Below, in pieces: positions 55,701-64,000 of a stretch of 64,000 nt of DNA. Position 1 is the stretch's first letter. Every line of letters begins with the position of its first letter. The notes beneath the pieces are model-generated. The model was not told the DNA's origin, searched no databases, and saw only the letters and a list, made by a program, of their open reading frames with translations. The DNA lies in the NCBI RefSeq assembly GCF_905220565.1, contig NC_059415.1, positions 9,476,501 to 9,540,500 of the forward strand. Reading direction: 5' to 3'. Made by a program: the position numbers and the translations under genes. The stretch comes from Melitaea cinxia. Taxonomy: Eukaryota > Arthropoda > Insecta > Lepidoptera > Nymphalidae.

Positions 55701-57556
55701 GGGAAATGAACCCGCAACCCGCGGAACAGAAAGCAGGGCAACTACAAACAGCGCCAACGGGTTAGTCGTTAAAAAGTTTTTATATCTTTAAAAAACTAAG
55801 AGTTTATGTTATTACGATTCAGCCTGTAACATCCCACTGCTGGGCATAAGACTCTTGCTTAATTTACCACGACGAATGGGTTGACGGATAGAAATAGGTT
55901 TATCCTATAGGTATAATGGGTAACGATCACTATCAGGTATTTATGATAACCGACAGCTTAACGTGCTCTTCGAGGCACGATAAGGTGACCCTCAAAAACA
56001 GATATCTAAACTGGAAAGAAATATTTGTCCGAATACAAATATGCGTACCGAGCCGGAATCGAACACGCAAAACTTCGGTGTGTTGGACGCCTACTCGCAC
56101 CACTGCACCAGACCGATTATTATTTAGCATTATTTAAAATTATCTTTTAAATTTAATATTTTTTTTTTCTACTATGATTAATATTATATTTATTGTATTT
56201 TTATTGACATACGTGAGATTTTATGTTTCTTATTGCCTTCGTAAAATCATATAAAATAGGGTGGTAATTTTGATCAACTAACATCTAGTAAAACAAGGGC
56301 ATTTTTAACTTGATTTTGTTTTAGTCTAAAGCTTTTTGATTACAATAAAAGACTGTTTATCCCAAATATATAATTTAAAGGAAGAATGGTATACCAGTTA
56401 CATAAACGTAATAAAACATTTAACATTTGTTATTTCTGAAAACAAAAAGGTTTCGCTTTATAAGTTGTTATTGTTAAGGTTTTGTTTTAATAAGAGTCAT
56501 AGTACATTATTTAAGCATTTCAAATGCTTATTATAATTCTTTACTTAGCCAATTTGAAGATTGGACAGACGGATGGAAGGAAAGCAGTGTCTTCGTAATA
56601 AGGTTTTATTAGTAGCAAGTGTCGATACTGTGAAACATTTATTGTAGTTGTAAATAAAACTAAGATTTCTTAAGTTATTCTTAGGTACAACAAGTAAAGC
56701 ATTCTATCTAATTGTATTTCACCCTATCATACAAATAAGAGTACAACTAGGTACAAAACTCGATCCGCGGCTATTCATTCTACACACGAAGCATTTTTCC
56801 CTCCGAAAACCGATTGCAACAAATGTCAACCAACGTAAGCCTATTATATGAAGGATTACGTATAATGAAATATCTTTAATCTTTATTAGACTCCGTCCGC
56901 AGATTGTTGGCATTCATTTTGATTGAGTAGTTTTTCCTCATAAGACGGGCTTGTTTGATTTGATTGGTTTTTCTTAATGCTTTCGCTTATTTTTTACGTG
57001 AGTTTCTTATAAAATACGATTGTATTACAACACATATTATATGATGTTTACAATTGAATATTTATCTAATTCTTAATGTCTAATATGTAATCTATTATTT
57101 TCTATATGAATGAAAATGAATGTTGCTAAGCGCATAACTCGAGAATGATTCAACCAATTCGGCTAATTTATTTTTGTATGTTCCTTAAGGCGCACGGAAG
57201 GCTTTAATACTTTAAAAAATATATATTTTTACTATTAACTTTTGAGAGAACGAAGTCCGTCCGGGTAGCTAGTTGTTTATACATTTATCTAATATTGACA
57301 TAATATATTACAGTTTTACTTAGTATGTTACCTATTTTATGTATATATAATCATAACTTAGCGATCAATCTAGTCTTTGAGTCTGTTTCCTTAAGCACAG
57401 GAATAGGTGTCATCTAAAGTTTTAATATTAACCATTTTGAATATGGCTACAGATGTCAAGCTGGTACAGGAAGGTGCGTGGTGGACAAGGCTCACAGGAA
57501 TCAGTGCCAAGCGTGTCGTTTGAAGAAATGTCTCGCCATGGGCATGAATAAAGATG
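40660..57556 (+). CDS. Hr51: Nuclear receptor of the NR2E3/PNR class (Hr51/unfulfilled), 5' part
   Basis: The exons are 40660-40720, 49601-49729, 51658-51772 and 57453-57556, with all phases agreeing. Together they give 136 codons plus one base, and the rest lies beyond the window. Residues 1-63 are a short N-terminal region rich in Pro and Ala. Residues 65-133 are a complete nuclear-receptor DNA-binding domain: finger 1 with Cys67, 70, 84 and 87, and finger 2 with Cys103, 110, 120 and 123. The P-box CNGCSG, with Asn instead of the usual Asp or Glu, is the hallmark of the PNR/FAX-1/Hr51 subfamily, and KLIYRCQAGTGRCVVDKAHR is the typical Hr51 sequence. In Drosophila, Hr51 is needed for mushroom-body axon development and clock-neuron function. 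Residue 82 is Leu where most nuclear receptors have Tyr. Confidence 0.85.
41998..42265 (+). repeat. CCGACTTC / GAAGTCGG element copy
   Basis: Opens GTTTGCTCACAAACG and closes TTTTTTTGAAGTCGG, and contains the CACCCAGTA motif. It lies in Hr51 intron 1. Confidence 0.6.
42830..43530 (+). pseudogene. Jockey-like LINE fragment, internally deleted
   Basis: The 5' part encodes QAHNLKKRSNAASRSYRKQI and FNRIGERLLGLPKGTRAFWSL, typical of the segment between the endonuclease and RT of insect Jockey-type elements. The 3' part encodes FPDRYNLEVFKRRVYTSFL, a typical end of ORF2. The RT itself is deleted, and a run of A follows at about 43535. Confidence 0.65.
44410..44640 (-). repeat. GAAGTCGG element copy
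   Basis: ACCGACTTCCAAAAAAGGAGG through CTGGGTGGACCGATTTCG to ACTTGACGCTTTTTTCC, the reverse orientation of the copy at 41998. Confidence 0.6.
45376..45490 (+). pseudogene. RTE-type LINE, C-terminal end of the reverse transcriptase ORF
   Basis: The plus strand reads DLRKIAGGGWMRTAEIWKVW and REVGDAYV, then a stop where related copies have QQWT. It is followed by the tail AGCAGTGGACTTCGATATGC, which SINE family C shares. Confidence 0.6.
45861..46077 (+). repeat. Dispersed repeat, family G, copy 1
   Basis: GAAGTAAAACTTCTTTACGC and GACGAGAGCGTTACGAAAAG, then a CTCTCTCTC block, ending near TTTTTACTTCAGTCGTGTGG. The copies at 60490-60720 and 63158-63322 (reverse) share the order. The two ends are roughly inverted, which suggests a MITE. 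Confidence 0.6.
46186..46253 (+). mobile_element. Family C / RTE tail fragment
   Basis: Ends AGCAGTGGACTGTATAGGC with ATGATGATAATGATG. Confidence 0.6.
46665..46765 (+). mobile_element. Family B SINE tail fragment
   Basis: CCCACATTGGAGCAGTGTGATGG-type sequence and GTCCAGCAGTGAAATATTAA, diverged from the other copies. Confidence 0.5.
46985..47290 (-). repeat. GAAGTCGG element copy
   Basis: From GAGTTTCTCAGTTCGACTG to TTGAAGTCGGTTTTTTTTCG and TTTGCGACTACACAC, with CTGGGTATACCGAATA inside. Confidence 0.6.
48875..48955 (-). repeat. Family A fragment
   Basis: GTTGGTAAGAGGTTGCCGTG and ACACCTGCAACACGAAAAAC, the reverse of the last part of family A. Confidence 0.5.
49244..49495. mobile_element. Two family B SINE pieces in head-to-head orientation
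   Basis: 49244-49420 runs in reverse (CTACTGCTGGGCATAGGCC first), then from about 49425 a forward piece ends ATGCCCAGCAGTGGAATG. The result is a near-palindromic pair. It ends about 105 bp before Hr51 exon 2. Confidence 0.6.
49601..49729 (+). CDS. Hr51: Hr51 exon 2, Pro/Ala-rich linker (residues 21-64)
   Basis: The acceptor is TTTCGTTTCAG and the donor is TTGG/GTAAGA. The 129 nt fit phase 1 in and phase 1 out. It reads SPLRWSPPTSAALVAAALAP and then LRPWLPDPPVKKTNHLG before the DNA-binding domain. The donor lies inside or exactly at the edge of a retroelement copy (see 49726-50020). Confidence 0.75.
49726..50020 (+). mobile_element. Family A copy overlapping the Hr51 exon 2 donor
   Basis: TGGGTAAGACAGGTCGGCAG and GACTTTGTCAATTTATA match the copy at 27734. 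It continues to CCGTACGCTTGTTTGCCGAC. Similarity begins before the GT of the exon 2 donor. Confidence 0.65.
50258..50365 (+). mobile_element. Family C fragment
   Basis: AACCCGCCTGCCAGCGTGG and GCAACACATATGAGTTCGCG, decayed, just after a C run (50245-50257). Confidence 0.55.
50976..51183 (+). mobile_element. Nonautonomous Helitron-like element, second family, copy 2
   Basis: TCTTATATATAAAATTCTCG to GCGGGGTCAGCTAGT. The middle GGGTAGGTCTGAGAATCGGC matches the copy at 32789. Confidence 0.6.
51185..51345 (+). mobile_element. Another Helitron-like lepidopteran repeat
   Basis: TTTGTTACGCTTTCACGCG then ATCATGAAACTTTG and GCGACGCCGCGGGTAAAAGG. It directly follows the previous element, which suggests insertion at its 3' end. 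Confidence 0.5.
51512..51547 (+). repeat. 18-bp direct repeat upstream of Hr51 exon 3
   Basis: CACATACTATGCCACATG is repeated immediately with one change, and a third partial copy (CACATGATAT) follows. It lies about 110 bp before the exon 3 acceptor. Confidence 0.6.
51658..51772 (+). CDS. Hr51: Hr51 exon 3, first zinc finger (residues 64-102)
   Basis: The acceptor is GATTTCACCAG and the donor is TACAG/GTATAT. It encodes LVCVVCGDTSSGKHYGILAC followed by NGCSGFFKRSVRRKLIY, a canonical first zinc finger and recognition helix. Confidence 0.95.
52235..52560 (+). mobile_element. Family C element, near complete
   Basis: From GTGTGGTTACGGCAGTAAAG to AGCAGTGGACTGCGATAGAC. Its 3' part still reads AWRELGEAYVQQWTAID, the last residues of an RTE-type reverse transcriptase, so the tail is LINE-derived. 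Confidence 0.65.
53640..53960 (-). mobile_element. Family A copy split by a family B insertion
   Basis: GGTAAGCAGATAACTATAAC with GACGCCTGC, then after the insertion CTACGTGCTCTGGCTATC and TTAGCTGTGATATTCTG, the reverse of family A. Confidence 0.6.
53745..53832 (+). mobile_element. 5'-truncated family B insertion with 13-bp target duplication
   Basis: The 88-bp insert TCCGCCAACCCGCATTTGAG..CAGGCTGAAGCG is flanked by ATTATCTGGAGGA at 53732-53744 and 53833-53845. It has no poly(A) tail. Confidence 0.85.
54095..54310 (+). repeat. CCGACTTC-family element, decayed
   Basis: GTGTTTGATCGCAAACG then GTCAAGTAAATGCGCATTATC and AGTTGTAATCAGATCTCG, recognisable as the family at 14345-16215. Confidence 0.5.
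54485..54612 (+). repeat. SINE family H, 3' half
   Basis: GTCGTCTGTTCCTAAGATAAG and TTTGTGTTATAGGTAACAG, as in the copies at 55520 and 59830. The tRNA-like end is missing. Confidence 0.5.
54622..54903 (+). mobile_element. Nonautonomous Helitron-like repeat, variant
   Basis: TGTTGCTAAGCGCAAAACTCG to GTTCGCCGGGTCAGCTAGT. Confidence 0.55.
55520..55765 (-). mobile_element. SINE family H with tRNA-like head
   Basis: On the minus strand the head has AACCCGTTGGCGCTG and GCGGGTTCATTTCCCGC (box B-like), and the tail has CTGTAACACAATCATTAAGC. A (TAATAA)n run marks the tail end. Confidence 0.6.
55818..56120 (-). mobile_element. Composite SINE: family B body with a different tRNA-like head
   Basis: The body matches family B (TAACGATCACTATCAGG, CTGTAACATCCCACTGC), but the head at 56035-56118 is the type found at 16450 and 62145 (CTGGTGCAGTGGTGCGAG, then GTGTTCGATTCCGGC), not the head of the copy at 19957. 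Confidence 0.55.
57120..57273 (+). mobile_element. Nonautonomous Helitron-like repeat
   Basis: TGTTGCTAAGCGCATAACTCG to GTCCGTCCGGGTAGCTAGT. It ends about 180 bp before Hr51 exon 4. Confidence 0.55.
57453..57556 (+). CDS. Hr51: Hr51 exon 4, second zinc finger (residues 102-137)
   Basis: The acceptor is GGCTACAG and the donor is GATG/GTAAGT. It reads RCQAGTGRCVVDKAHRNQC, then QACRLKKCLAMGMNKD, completing the DNA-binding domain. The next exon is not found in the remaining 6.4 kb, so the following intron extends past the window. Confidence 0.95.
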
Positions 57557-58478
57557 GTAAGTCAAGTATATAATATAAGTGCAATTATTTGTATATCTAT
57601 GTAAATTCAAAAACTAGTAGATCGATTTATTGTTTTCGGTAGGACCTCTCTTAACTTTGTTGCTGTAAAGTATCCGAAACGTCGGGCATCTAAACCTAAT
57701 AAACTGATCGATTTAATTATTACTTTAAATATTTTATTTGTCGTTTAGTAGTCCGCTGAGCGACTCGCTGCCACTCATGATTTCCGCTCCAGTTTTAGTT
57801 TGATTTCAGCCTTTACATTTCCGTTCAGGTTAGGTTTAATTCATATTACATTTATTTCTTTAAAAATACTGTCATGTATAGTGGTTGATTATATAATACT
57901 TAAATCACAAACATTACTTACTTTAAAACAGACCACGCACTAATATTAAACAAAAAAAAAAAAAACGTTATCTGCGATTAAAATGTCTAACAACTAAGTA
58001 AATAAACAAACACCCGTAAAACGGAACAAGTCATCATTCCCACGCGCGCGTCACGTCATAACCTATCAAAACATATTCAAAGCTAACAAATCTCCGCTGG
58101 CCGACCCGTCGCACGCAGAATCAATTAGGCATGGAGATATTCGTCGAGACAACCCTATTTGCTGTTACATCTCTATTGACTGTACTCACATATTGTAAAA
58201 GAATATTAAGTAGTAGCTGCGCCCTGCGGTTTTCCATAGCAGATTTTTGTATAACGTGATTTCGTTACGATTTTGTTACAATTTTTTATAGAGTAACAAC
58301 TATTTGTTTACTACTAGATTAAAACCATTCCAGATTTTATTCGACTTTTAAAATTATTGTGTATTTGTTATTTAGCTTTGCAGGAAGTTTAGCGCGATTA
58401 AAAAAAAATATACCAAAAAGCAAAAAAAAATTGTAAAAAATAATAATTTTGTCTTTTGTTGCTATCTGAGGTAACTGA

Positions 58479-58750
58479 GGTAGGGCACAGCAGGAATTTC
58501 CTGCTCAAAATATGGAGCAGCCCGACTGGGGTAGTACCTCGACCTTACAGAAGATCACAGCAAAATAATATTGTTTTCAAGCAGTATTGTGTTCCTGTTG
58601 GTGAGTAAGGTGACCAGAGCTCCTGGGGGGATTGGGGATTATGTCGGTAACGCGCTTGCGATGCTTCTGGTGTTGCAGGTGTCTATAAGCTGCGGCAATC
58701 GCTTGCCGTCAGGTGAGCCGTACGCTTGTTTGCCGACCTAGTGACATAAA
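58479..58750 (+). mobile_element. Family A non-LTR 3' end, best-preserved copy
   Basis: From GAGGTAGGGCACAGCAGG to GTACGCTTGTTTGCCGACC and a run of A. Useful as the reference for the other copies in the window. Confidence 0.7.
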
Positions 58751-58825
58751 AAAAATCAAGACCCCTATACTTATTATTAATTTCAAATACGTACTTTTAT
58801 ACTGCTTTAAATAAAAGCTTCACTT

Positions 58826-58990
58826 CAGCCTATCGCAGTACACTGCTGGACATAGGCCTCCCCAAGTTCGCGCTAGACATCCCGGTTTTCCGCAATTCTC
58901 ACCCAGCCACCACCGGCAGGCAATCTTACGTAGATCCTCGGTCCAGCGGGCTGGAGGGCGTCCCACACTGCGTTTGCCAACACGCAATAA
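58826..58990 (-). pseudogene. RTE-type LINE C-terminal coding end
   Basis: The minus strand reads VGRPPARWTEDLRKIACRWW, then AENC-like sequence and an RTWGG segment, then the tail AGCAGTGTACTGCGATAGGC. It is the LINE counterpart of family C tails. Confidence 0.6.
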
Positions 58991-59829
58991 TAGCTTACCT
59001 AAAACTAATCCTATGCTACATTTAAAAAATATATCACGATACTAGCTTTAAATAAAGCAGACATTGATTAAACGAAAAAAAAAAAAGAAAAACATCTTAA
59101 GGGCTCCTTCCTCCTTTTACCACCGTTTAACTTTCTAACATCGCTAACAACTCGACTAAAACTGCATGCATTAAATTATTACACCAGAACCATTCAACTA
59201 AACTAAACTAACAATCGTATGCGCGACTAAACCGGAGTTTTTAAAACAATTTTTTTAAGGGTTGCAAAGCCCTAATTTGTATACGGGCGGTCGCGGGCAC
59301 GTGGCGACGCGTGGCTGAACACGTTTGCTAAACCCTTGCCATTATCCAAAACATTTTTCTTAATTACGAATTATCTTACGAAGTTAGCGAACGAATTAAA
59401 TGATTCTACCACAGGATTGTACATGTAATTTTAAAACACGATTGAAATCAGATTCATGCAAATTCATTCTACTTACTTCTTCTTTCCACTATGGAATATA
59501 ATTTCCAAAATTTTCAAAGTTTTGAAAGGACTTTGCTGACATTTATAGATACTTCGTGTATTTTTTTGTATCATAGGTAAACTTTTAAAAATATTAGCTT
59601 TTCGCTCACGACTTCGTGTGCTTAGATTACAAAATTTGGATTGGATTAGTCCAATAAAATAATTATAATTTAAAATGCCAAAGTTTGGATGGACGCTTGT
59701 TGCTCAACCACATCGATACAATTGAACGGATCTCGGAAGTTAAGAGGCTCTGGGGATCCAGAATAACCTCACGTTACTTATTATTGTGAGTTTCTCAAAA
59801 GATGCGAATTTTCGGAGTAAACGGTCGTC

Positions 59830-60028
59830 TGTTCCTACGGTAAGCAACTTGATGCTTGTGTTGTAGGTAACAGCCGACTGATACAGCTATAATTTTTTTT
59901 ATATTATACATTGAAACAATAATAATAAATGAACACAAATATTACACCCAGACTCAGGCGGGAATCGGACCCACAATCCCTGGAGCAGAAGGCAGGACCA
60001 CTACAAACTGCGCCAACGTGCTAGATAA
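59830..60028 (-). mobile_element. SINE family H with tRNA-like head
   Basis: On the minus strand: CTAGCACGTTGGCGCAG and GTGGGTCCGATTCCCGCC (box B), then ATTACCTA-like tail sequence ending CGTAGGAACAGACGACCG. Confidence 0.6.
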
Positions 60029-60101
60029 AATAATTAAAATAATCAACATATAATGCAGGATCATCATAATCACATCAACATATGTGCCTCCCAATGTGAT
60101 A

Positions 60102-60341
60102 GCACTAATTATGATCTTCGGTATTGCACTAATTATGATCTTCGGTATTGCACTAATTATGATCTTCGGTATTGCACTAATTATGATCTTCGGTATTGCA
60201 CTAATTATAATCTTCGGTATTGCGCTAATTATGATCTTCGGTATTGCACTAATTATGATCTTCGGTATTGCGCTAATTATGATCTTCGGTATTGCACTAA
60301 TTATGATCTTCGGTATTGCACTAATTATGATCTTCGGCATT
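60102..60341 (+). repeat. 24-bp minisatellite, 10 units
   Basis: GCACTAATTATGATCTTCGG plus TATT is repeated ten times, with A/G changes in the third base and a few other positions. As 24 is divisible by 3, it stays open in several frames (ALIMIFGI on plus, PKIIISAI on minus). I see no start context or conserved neighbour, so I do not call it coding. Confidence 0.9.
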
Positions 60342-60489
60342 GTAGTAATACTTGTATTGCAGATGTAGCTTAATTTTCTGGTAACTAAAGTGATTCGATA
60401 TTACATTTGTACATTTTCATTGGAAATTAACTTGAACACGTACGTGACTTTGTGTTTATTTTATGTCTTTATATTTCATTTACCTATTT

Positions 60490-60720
60490 GAAGTAAAACT
60501 TCTTTACGCACGCTTGATTTGGGGCGTAAGTCGGTGAAGGTGTGACGAGAGCGTTACGAAAAGTGAGATCGGGTGAAGCGAACAGAGCAAGAGAGAGACG
60601 TGCTAGCACAAATTTTCTTTCTCTCTTCCTCTAATAGCCAGTTACGTTTCGTATATCTAAGACAGTGCATTGTGCCTATTGTGCAGAAGTTTTACTTAAC
60701 TCGTGTGGTCTAAGGCATCA
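60490..60720 (+). repeat. Dispersed repeat, family G, copy 2
   Basis: GAAGTAAAACTTCTTTACGC to AGAAGTTTTACTTAACTCG. The ends are inverted (AAGTAAAACTTCT / AGAAGTTTTACTT), supporting a MITE. Confidence 0.6.
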
Positions 60721-61479
60721 TTATAAAATTAGGTCGGCATAATGAAACATGATGAGAAAGTGACAACTGTGTTGAGTCCTTTTATGTACTCGTAAGTAGG
60801 TACCTACTAACTGCCCCTCGCGGTTTACCCGTGATCTCTAATTCATCAATAAAAACCCTTTTCATCACAAAACCAATTTTCCGTATAAGTGCAGTACTCC
60901 CGAAGTAAGACAAGAAATATATCAATTCACTATATTTAGATTTACATAGTAAAAAAAAATACCATTTCAAAACTAATTCATACCATAGCTAAAAATCTAA
61001 AACACTAATTTCATTAACTAAAATCAATTACAAAATTGACAATTAAATAAATTATCGCATAAATAATAATTAATAACGATAATGTGGTTCTAATATTCGC
61101 TAGCCACAAATCCGTAAATATCTAAATTAATAGGAATGTGGTCAACTGCGTCTCCCGGCGGGGGCACTCATTTGAATGTGAAGCGTGAACCGCTCGGGGC
61201 ACTGCTTTGTAGTTTTTGCTTAATTATCAGTATTTGTGGGAATGTTGCGTTCATTATAACGAAGGCGTGTTTCGACTTATTAAATACGGCTTAAGGGTAT
61301 TGCGATTTTAAATTTTTATTCGTTATATTGTCGCATAAATTGTATGTATTATCTGTGAATTTAATTTTTTTAAAGAATCACTTGTGATCGATGTTTTTTT
61401 CTCTGATCCATACATGTTTAATAATTGTGTGGATTTACCTGACAGTAATTTTTATTATTAGTTTGCAATGACTTTAACT

Positions 61480-61672
61480 GAGGTAGGGCACAGCAGGAAA
61501 TATCCTGCTAAAAATCTGGAGCAGCAAGACTGAAAGTACCGTCCTTACAGAAGATCACAGCTAAATATTACTGCTTTCTAACAGTTTTATGTGCCTGCTT
61601 CTGGTGTTGCTAGCGTCTACAGGCTACGGTAACTGCTTACTTTTTACCGACCTAGTTGTATAAAAATAAAAA
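61480..61672 (+). mobile_element. Family A copy, internally deleted
   Basis: GAGGTAGGGCACAGCAGG, GAAGATCACAGCTAAATATT, then the end TACCGACCTAGTTGTATAAA. The middle segment with GACCAGAGCTCCTGG is missing. Confidence 0.6.
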
Positions 61673-61789
61673 AGTCACAGCGTGTTAATACATTAAAATA
61701 AGCAGTGCTAAAACCAGGCGGGGTAGCTTAGTCAATTACATTAACTCACAATTATTCACCTGGAGAAAATGTATCTCGTTTAAATTGGA

Positions 61790-61930
61790 AGCCTTAACGA
61801 ACGGCGTCGTTTGACAAGCGTCACCCGACTTAATGAGATTGTCGCGACGTCTCAAAGCAACGGAATTAAGTTTTCCTTTTCACGCGAGCCGAGAGCAAAA
61901 TAATGAAAAGCTTAAAGCAATAAAGTCCCT
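61790..61930. other. GC-richer intronic block, possible regulatory element
   Basis: Within Hr51 intron 4, GAACGGCGTCGTTTGACAAG and GTCGCGACGTCTCAAAGC stand out from the AT-rich context and are not repeated elsewhere in the window. No coding evidence was seen. A similar block is at 58020-58160. Confidence 0.25.
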
Positions 61931-62117
61931 TCCTCTAACTCTTAATGGTGAATGTTAAGTGGGTCGGAAGTGGCATCAGATGTTCGTTTTGTTTCTTTGT
62001 CAATTTCTATTTCGTTTGGGTATGTTAATTTTTAGTTGTTAACGAAATCTCTTATAAAATCAATTTCTTATAAAAGTTTATGTATTTTAATAGTTTCTTT
62101 TTTTTATGGAAAGATTA

Positions 62118-62222
62118 ATACAAATATTTGTACAAATATAAATATCTATCCCGAGCGGAAATCGAAACCGCAAACCGTCTTTGTTTTTTGCGACCACCCA
62201 CACCACTACACCAGAGCGGTTG
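62118..62222 (-). repeat. tRNA-derived SINE head
   Basis: As at 16450: CTCTGGTGTAGTGGTGTGGG and GCGGTTTCGATTTCCGCTC, diverged in box B. Confidence 0.55.
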
Positions 62223-62795
62223 GTATATTATATTATAAATATAATATTTTGATTGTGAAACAAGCCATTTCCAAATTCCCCTGTACTCCCCGACGCACGA
62301 TCCTACTTCTATTGTGGCAACTCAGAATACTTTCGTCAGTTTCTTTTCGTGTTCAATTGGATCAACGTTTCATTGTTCAAGTTATGGTAATTCCGTAGTG
62401 GAGTTTGATCGGCAATATTTGTTTACTGTTACCAAATTGAGTTTTGGAATTATTGAGCGAACTTTGTTTAACGTCTTTTGTTTTTTTCGTATTTTTTTTT
62501 TTTTTTTTTTTGGAATAAGACCGTTGTAAAATAAGTTAAAGTTTTATATATAAACATATAATTTGAAACGAATGTATTTTTTTTTAGATAAAACTGTTAT
62601 AGAGCAAGCGTAGATTTTTACATAGTTTGAAACGCTCATCTATACATTTATGTACTTAGTTGTTATTTATTTCTAGCCTCCAATATAATTTGGATACTAA
62701 ATACTCGTATGTTACAGGCTTAGTTTTATTTAAGTAATCGTTAATTACCTACCGTTTACATTTATGTCCTAGAGCTACTCCTTATTATTATGTAC

Positions 62796-62940
62796 TAGCT
62801 ACCCGGACAGATTTCGTTCTGTCAAAATTAATAGTATTTTTTTTTGTCTTAAAAATTTCCGTAAAAAATAAATTAGCGGAATTAGTCAAGCCATTATCGA
62901 GTTATGCGCTTAGCAACATTCGTTTTTATTTATATAGATT
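62796..62940 (-). mobile_element. Nonautonomous Helitron-like repeat
   Basis: ACTAGCTACCCGGACAGATT to TATGCGCTTAGCAACATTCG, the reverse of the copy at 57120. Confidence 0.55.
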
Positions 62941-63157
62941 ACCTATAGTTCAATAATGTTTTCCGACATGTCTATTATTATTATTTTTTCGTCTTTTAAC
63001 TGAGTTGCTAACCCTAACTCATTTCGAAAATATTACTTTTATTAGGATTTGTATGGGAAACTAAAAAACCGCATCTAACATAGCTATCTCAAATTATATT
63101 TTTTACTATAGATCATTGATCATACAACAACAGAGCAACAGCTAAAATAAAACGACC

Positions 63158-63322
63158 GAAGTAAAACTTACGAAACGTAACTCTCTCTCTTTCTATCCTC
63201 ACTAACTCATATCTCACTCTCAACTTCCGTTCGCGTCGCCCGATCACATTCATAACGCTCTCGTCAAGCATTCACCAGCTTACTCCCCAAGTCAAGCGTA
63301 CGTAAAGAAGTTTTATAGTAGA
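63158..63322 (-). repeat. Dispersed repeat, family G, copy 3
   Basis: GAAGTAAAACTTACGAAACG, a CTCTCTCTCTTTC block, ATAACGCTCTCGTCAAGC and TACGTAAAGAAGTTTTA, the reverse of the copy at 45861. Confidence 0.6.
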
Positions 63323-64000
63323 TATAAAATTCATTCGCTTGACGTTAACTCAGAGAAGAGTTTATAGTAGTTAGAATCTTTTAGATTGTAATAATCTAGG
63401 AATCCAGGTGTATGAATTAGTAACTCTACATTCATACAAATTGATCGCTCCGTCCAAAATCGCGTACCCTAACACTTAACTGTTTATACCCGAATTAAAG
63501 CTTCAGACACTGATTAATGCGATTTTAATCCTAGCACTAAACCCCCAAAATCCGACCGTATTAATCGCCTATCTTACCCGTAACATAACGTCACTGCGAC
63601 ACACCACTCGAATACGAACTCTATCACCGAATAATAAGTACAAAATTCAATTAAACGTATAACCTAGCGATCAAAGCGACATTTCTAACTTTTAAGCTGT
63701 ACAAGTATGAGTTCAAATTCAAAAGGCTTAGGGTCGCGTTTTCAACTGTCAAAATATAAATCCATCGTCTGCATTTCAACGAATTTCAATCTTAAATCAA
63801 GGTCAGAGAGCTGAAATTACATTGGGTTCGGTTTATGGAATCAATAACCACTAAAGTGGGATCAGAGGCAGCGACTGAAACAGGATGGAGCGACTAGTTT
63901 TGTATGTGAGTGAAAGAGATAGATATAAGTTAGTAAGGGTTGTTCGGAATGGGTTTAGGGATGCGAGGCAGATGAGGCTCGCACCTGATCCGCTTGATTT
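63323..64000. other. Intron 4 of Hr51, no feature recognised
   Basis: AT-rich sequence with no exon of the nuclear receptor that I can identify. The conserved segment expected after the DNA-binding domain is absent, so it lies outside the window. Confidence 0.4.

Noticed and set aside
60053..60373. Repeat-encoded proteins of about 100 residues in three frames
   Set aside because: The frames stay open only because the 24-bp unit is a multiple of three and lacks stops. There are no flanking coding signals.

Overview
The window is nuclear DNA from an insect, almost certainly a lepidopteran (moth or butterfly). I infer this from the short exons separated by AT-rich introns, from the dense load of SINE, LINE, Helitron-like and MITE families that I know from moth and butterfly genomes, and from a short interstitial run of the insect telomere motif (CCTAA)n. 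I see no bacterial operons, rRNA genes, CRISPR arrays or intact canonical tRNA genes. The tRNA-like segments present are heads of SINEs.

Two host genes can be assembled exon by exon with every splice phase agreeing. (1) On the minus strand, 24771 down to 3216, lies a complete nine-exon gene for a 704-residue homologue of MEIOC, the meiosis-specific coiled-coil partner of the RNA helicase YTHDC2. (2) On the plus strand, starting at 40660, lies the 5' half of a nuclear receptor of the NR2E3/PNR/FAX-1 class, best matched to insect Hr51 (unfulfilled). It covers the start codon, a proline/alanine-rich linker and a complete two-zinc-finger DNA-binding domain. The hinge and ligand-binding domain must lie beyond position 64000. 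The two genes are divergently transcribed from either side of a 16 kb repeat-rich intergenic region.

The most striking structure is at 3506-8105: 40 head-to-tail copies of a 115-bp unit, with no difference that I could find between copies, filling almost all of the last MEIOC intron. The unit is not foreign. It consists of the last 96 nt of MEIOC exon 8 with an 11-nt deletion and three substitutions (85 nt), plus the first 30 nt of the following intron. Each copy therefore carries a duplicate of the exon 8 splice donor. The true exon 8 forms the right-hand edge of the array.

Other mobile DNA includes a TIR-bounded Tc1/mariner-type transposon at 10601-13865 with a DD82E catalytic spacing (Sailor-like), lying in a MEIOC intron and broken in several places. 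There are fragments of Jockey-like, RTE-like and gypsy-like retroelements, a MITE with TTA target duplications (PIF/Harbinger-like), a MITE with inverted repeats of about 145 bp, several nonautonomous Helitron-like families, and SINEs with visible pol III boxes. Some nested insertions show clear target-site duplications. A 24-bp x 10 minisatellite lies at 60102-60341. The first 2.6 kb and several intron stretches are AT-rich with nothing I can identify.
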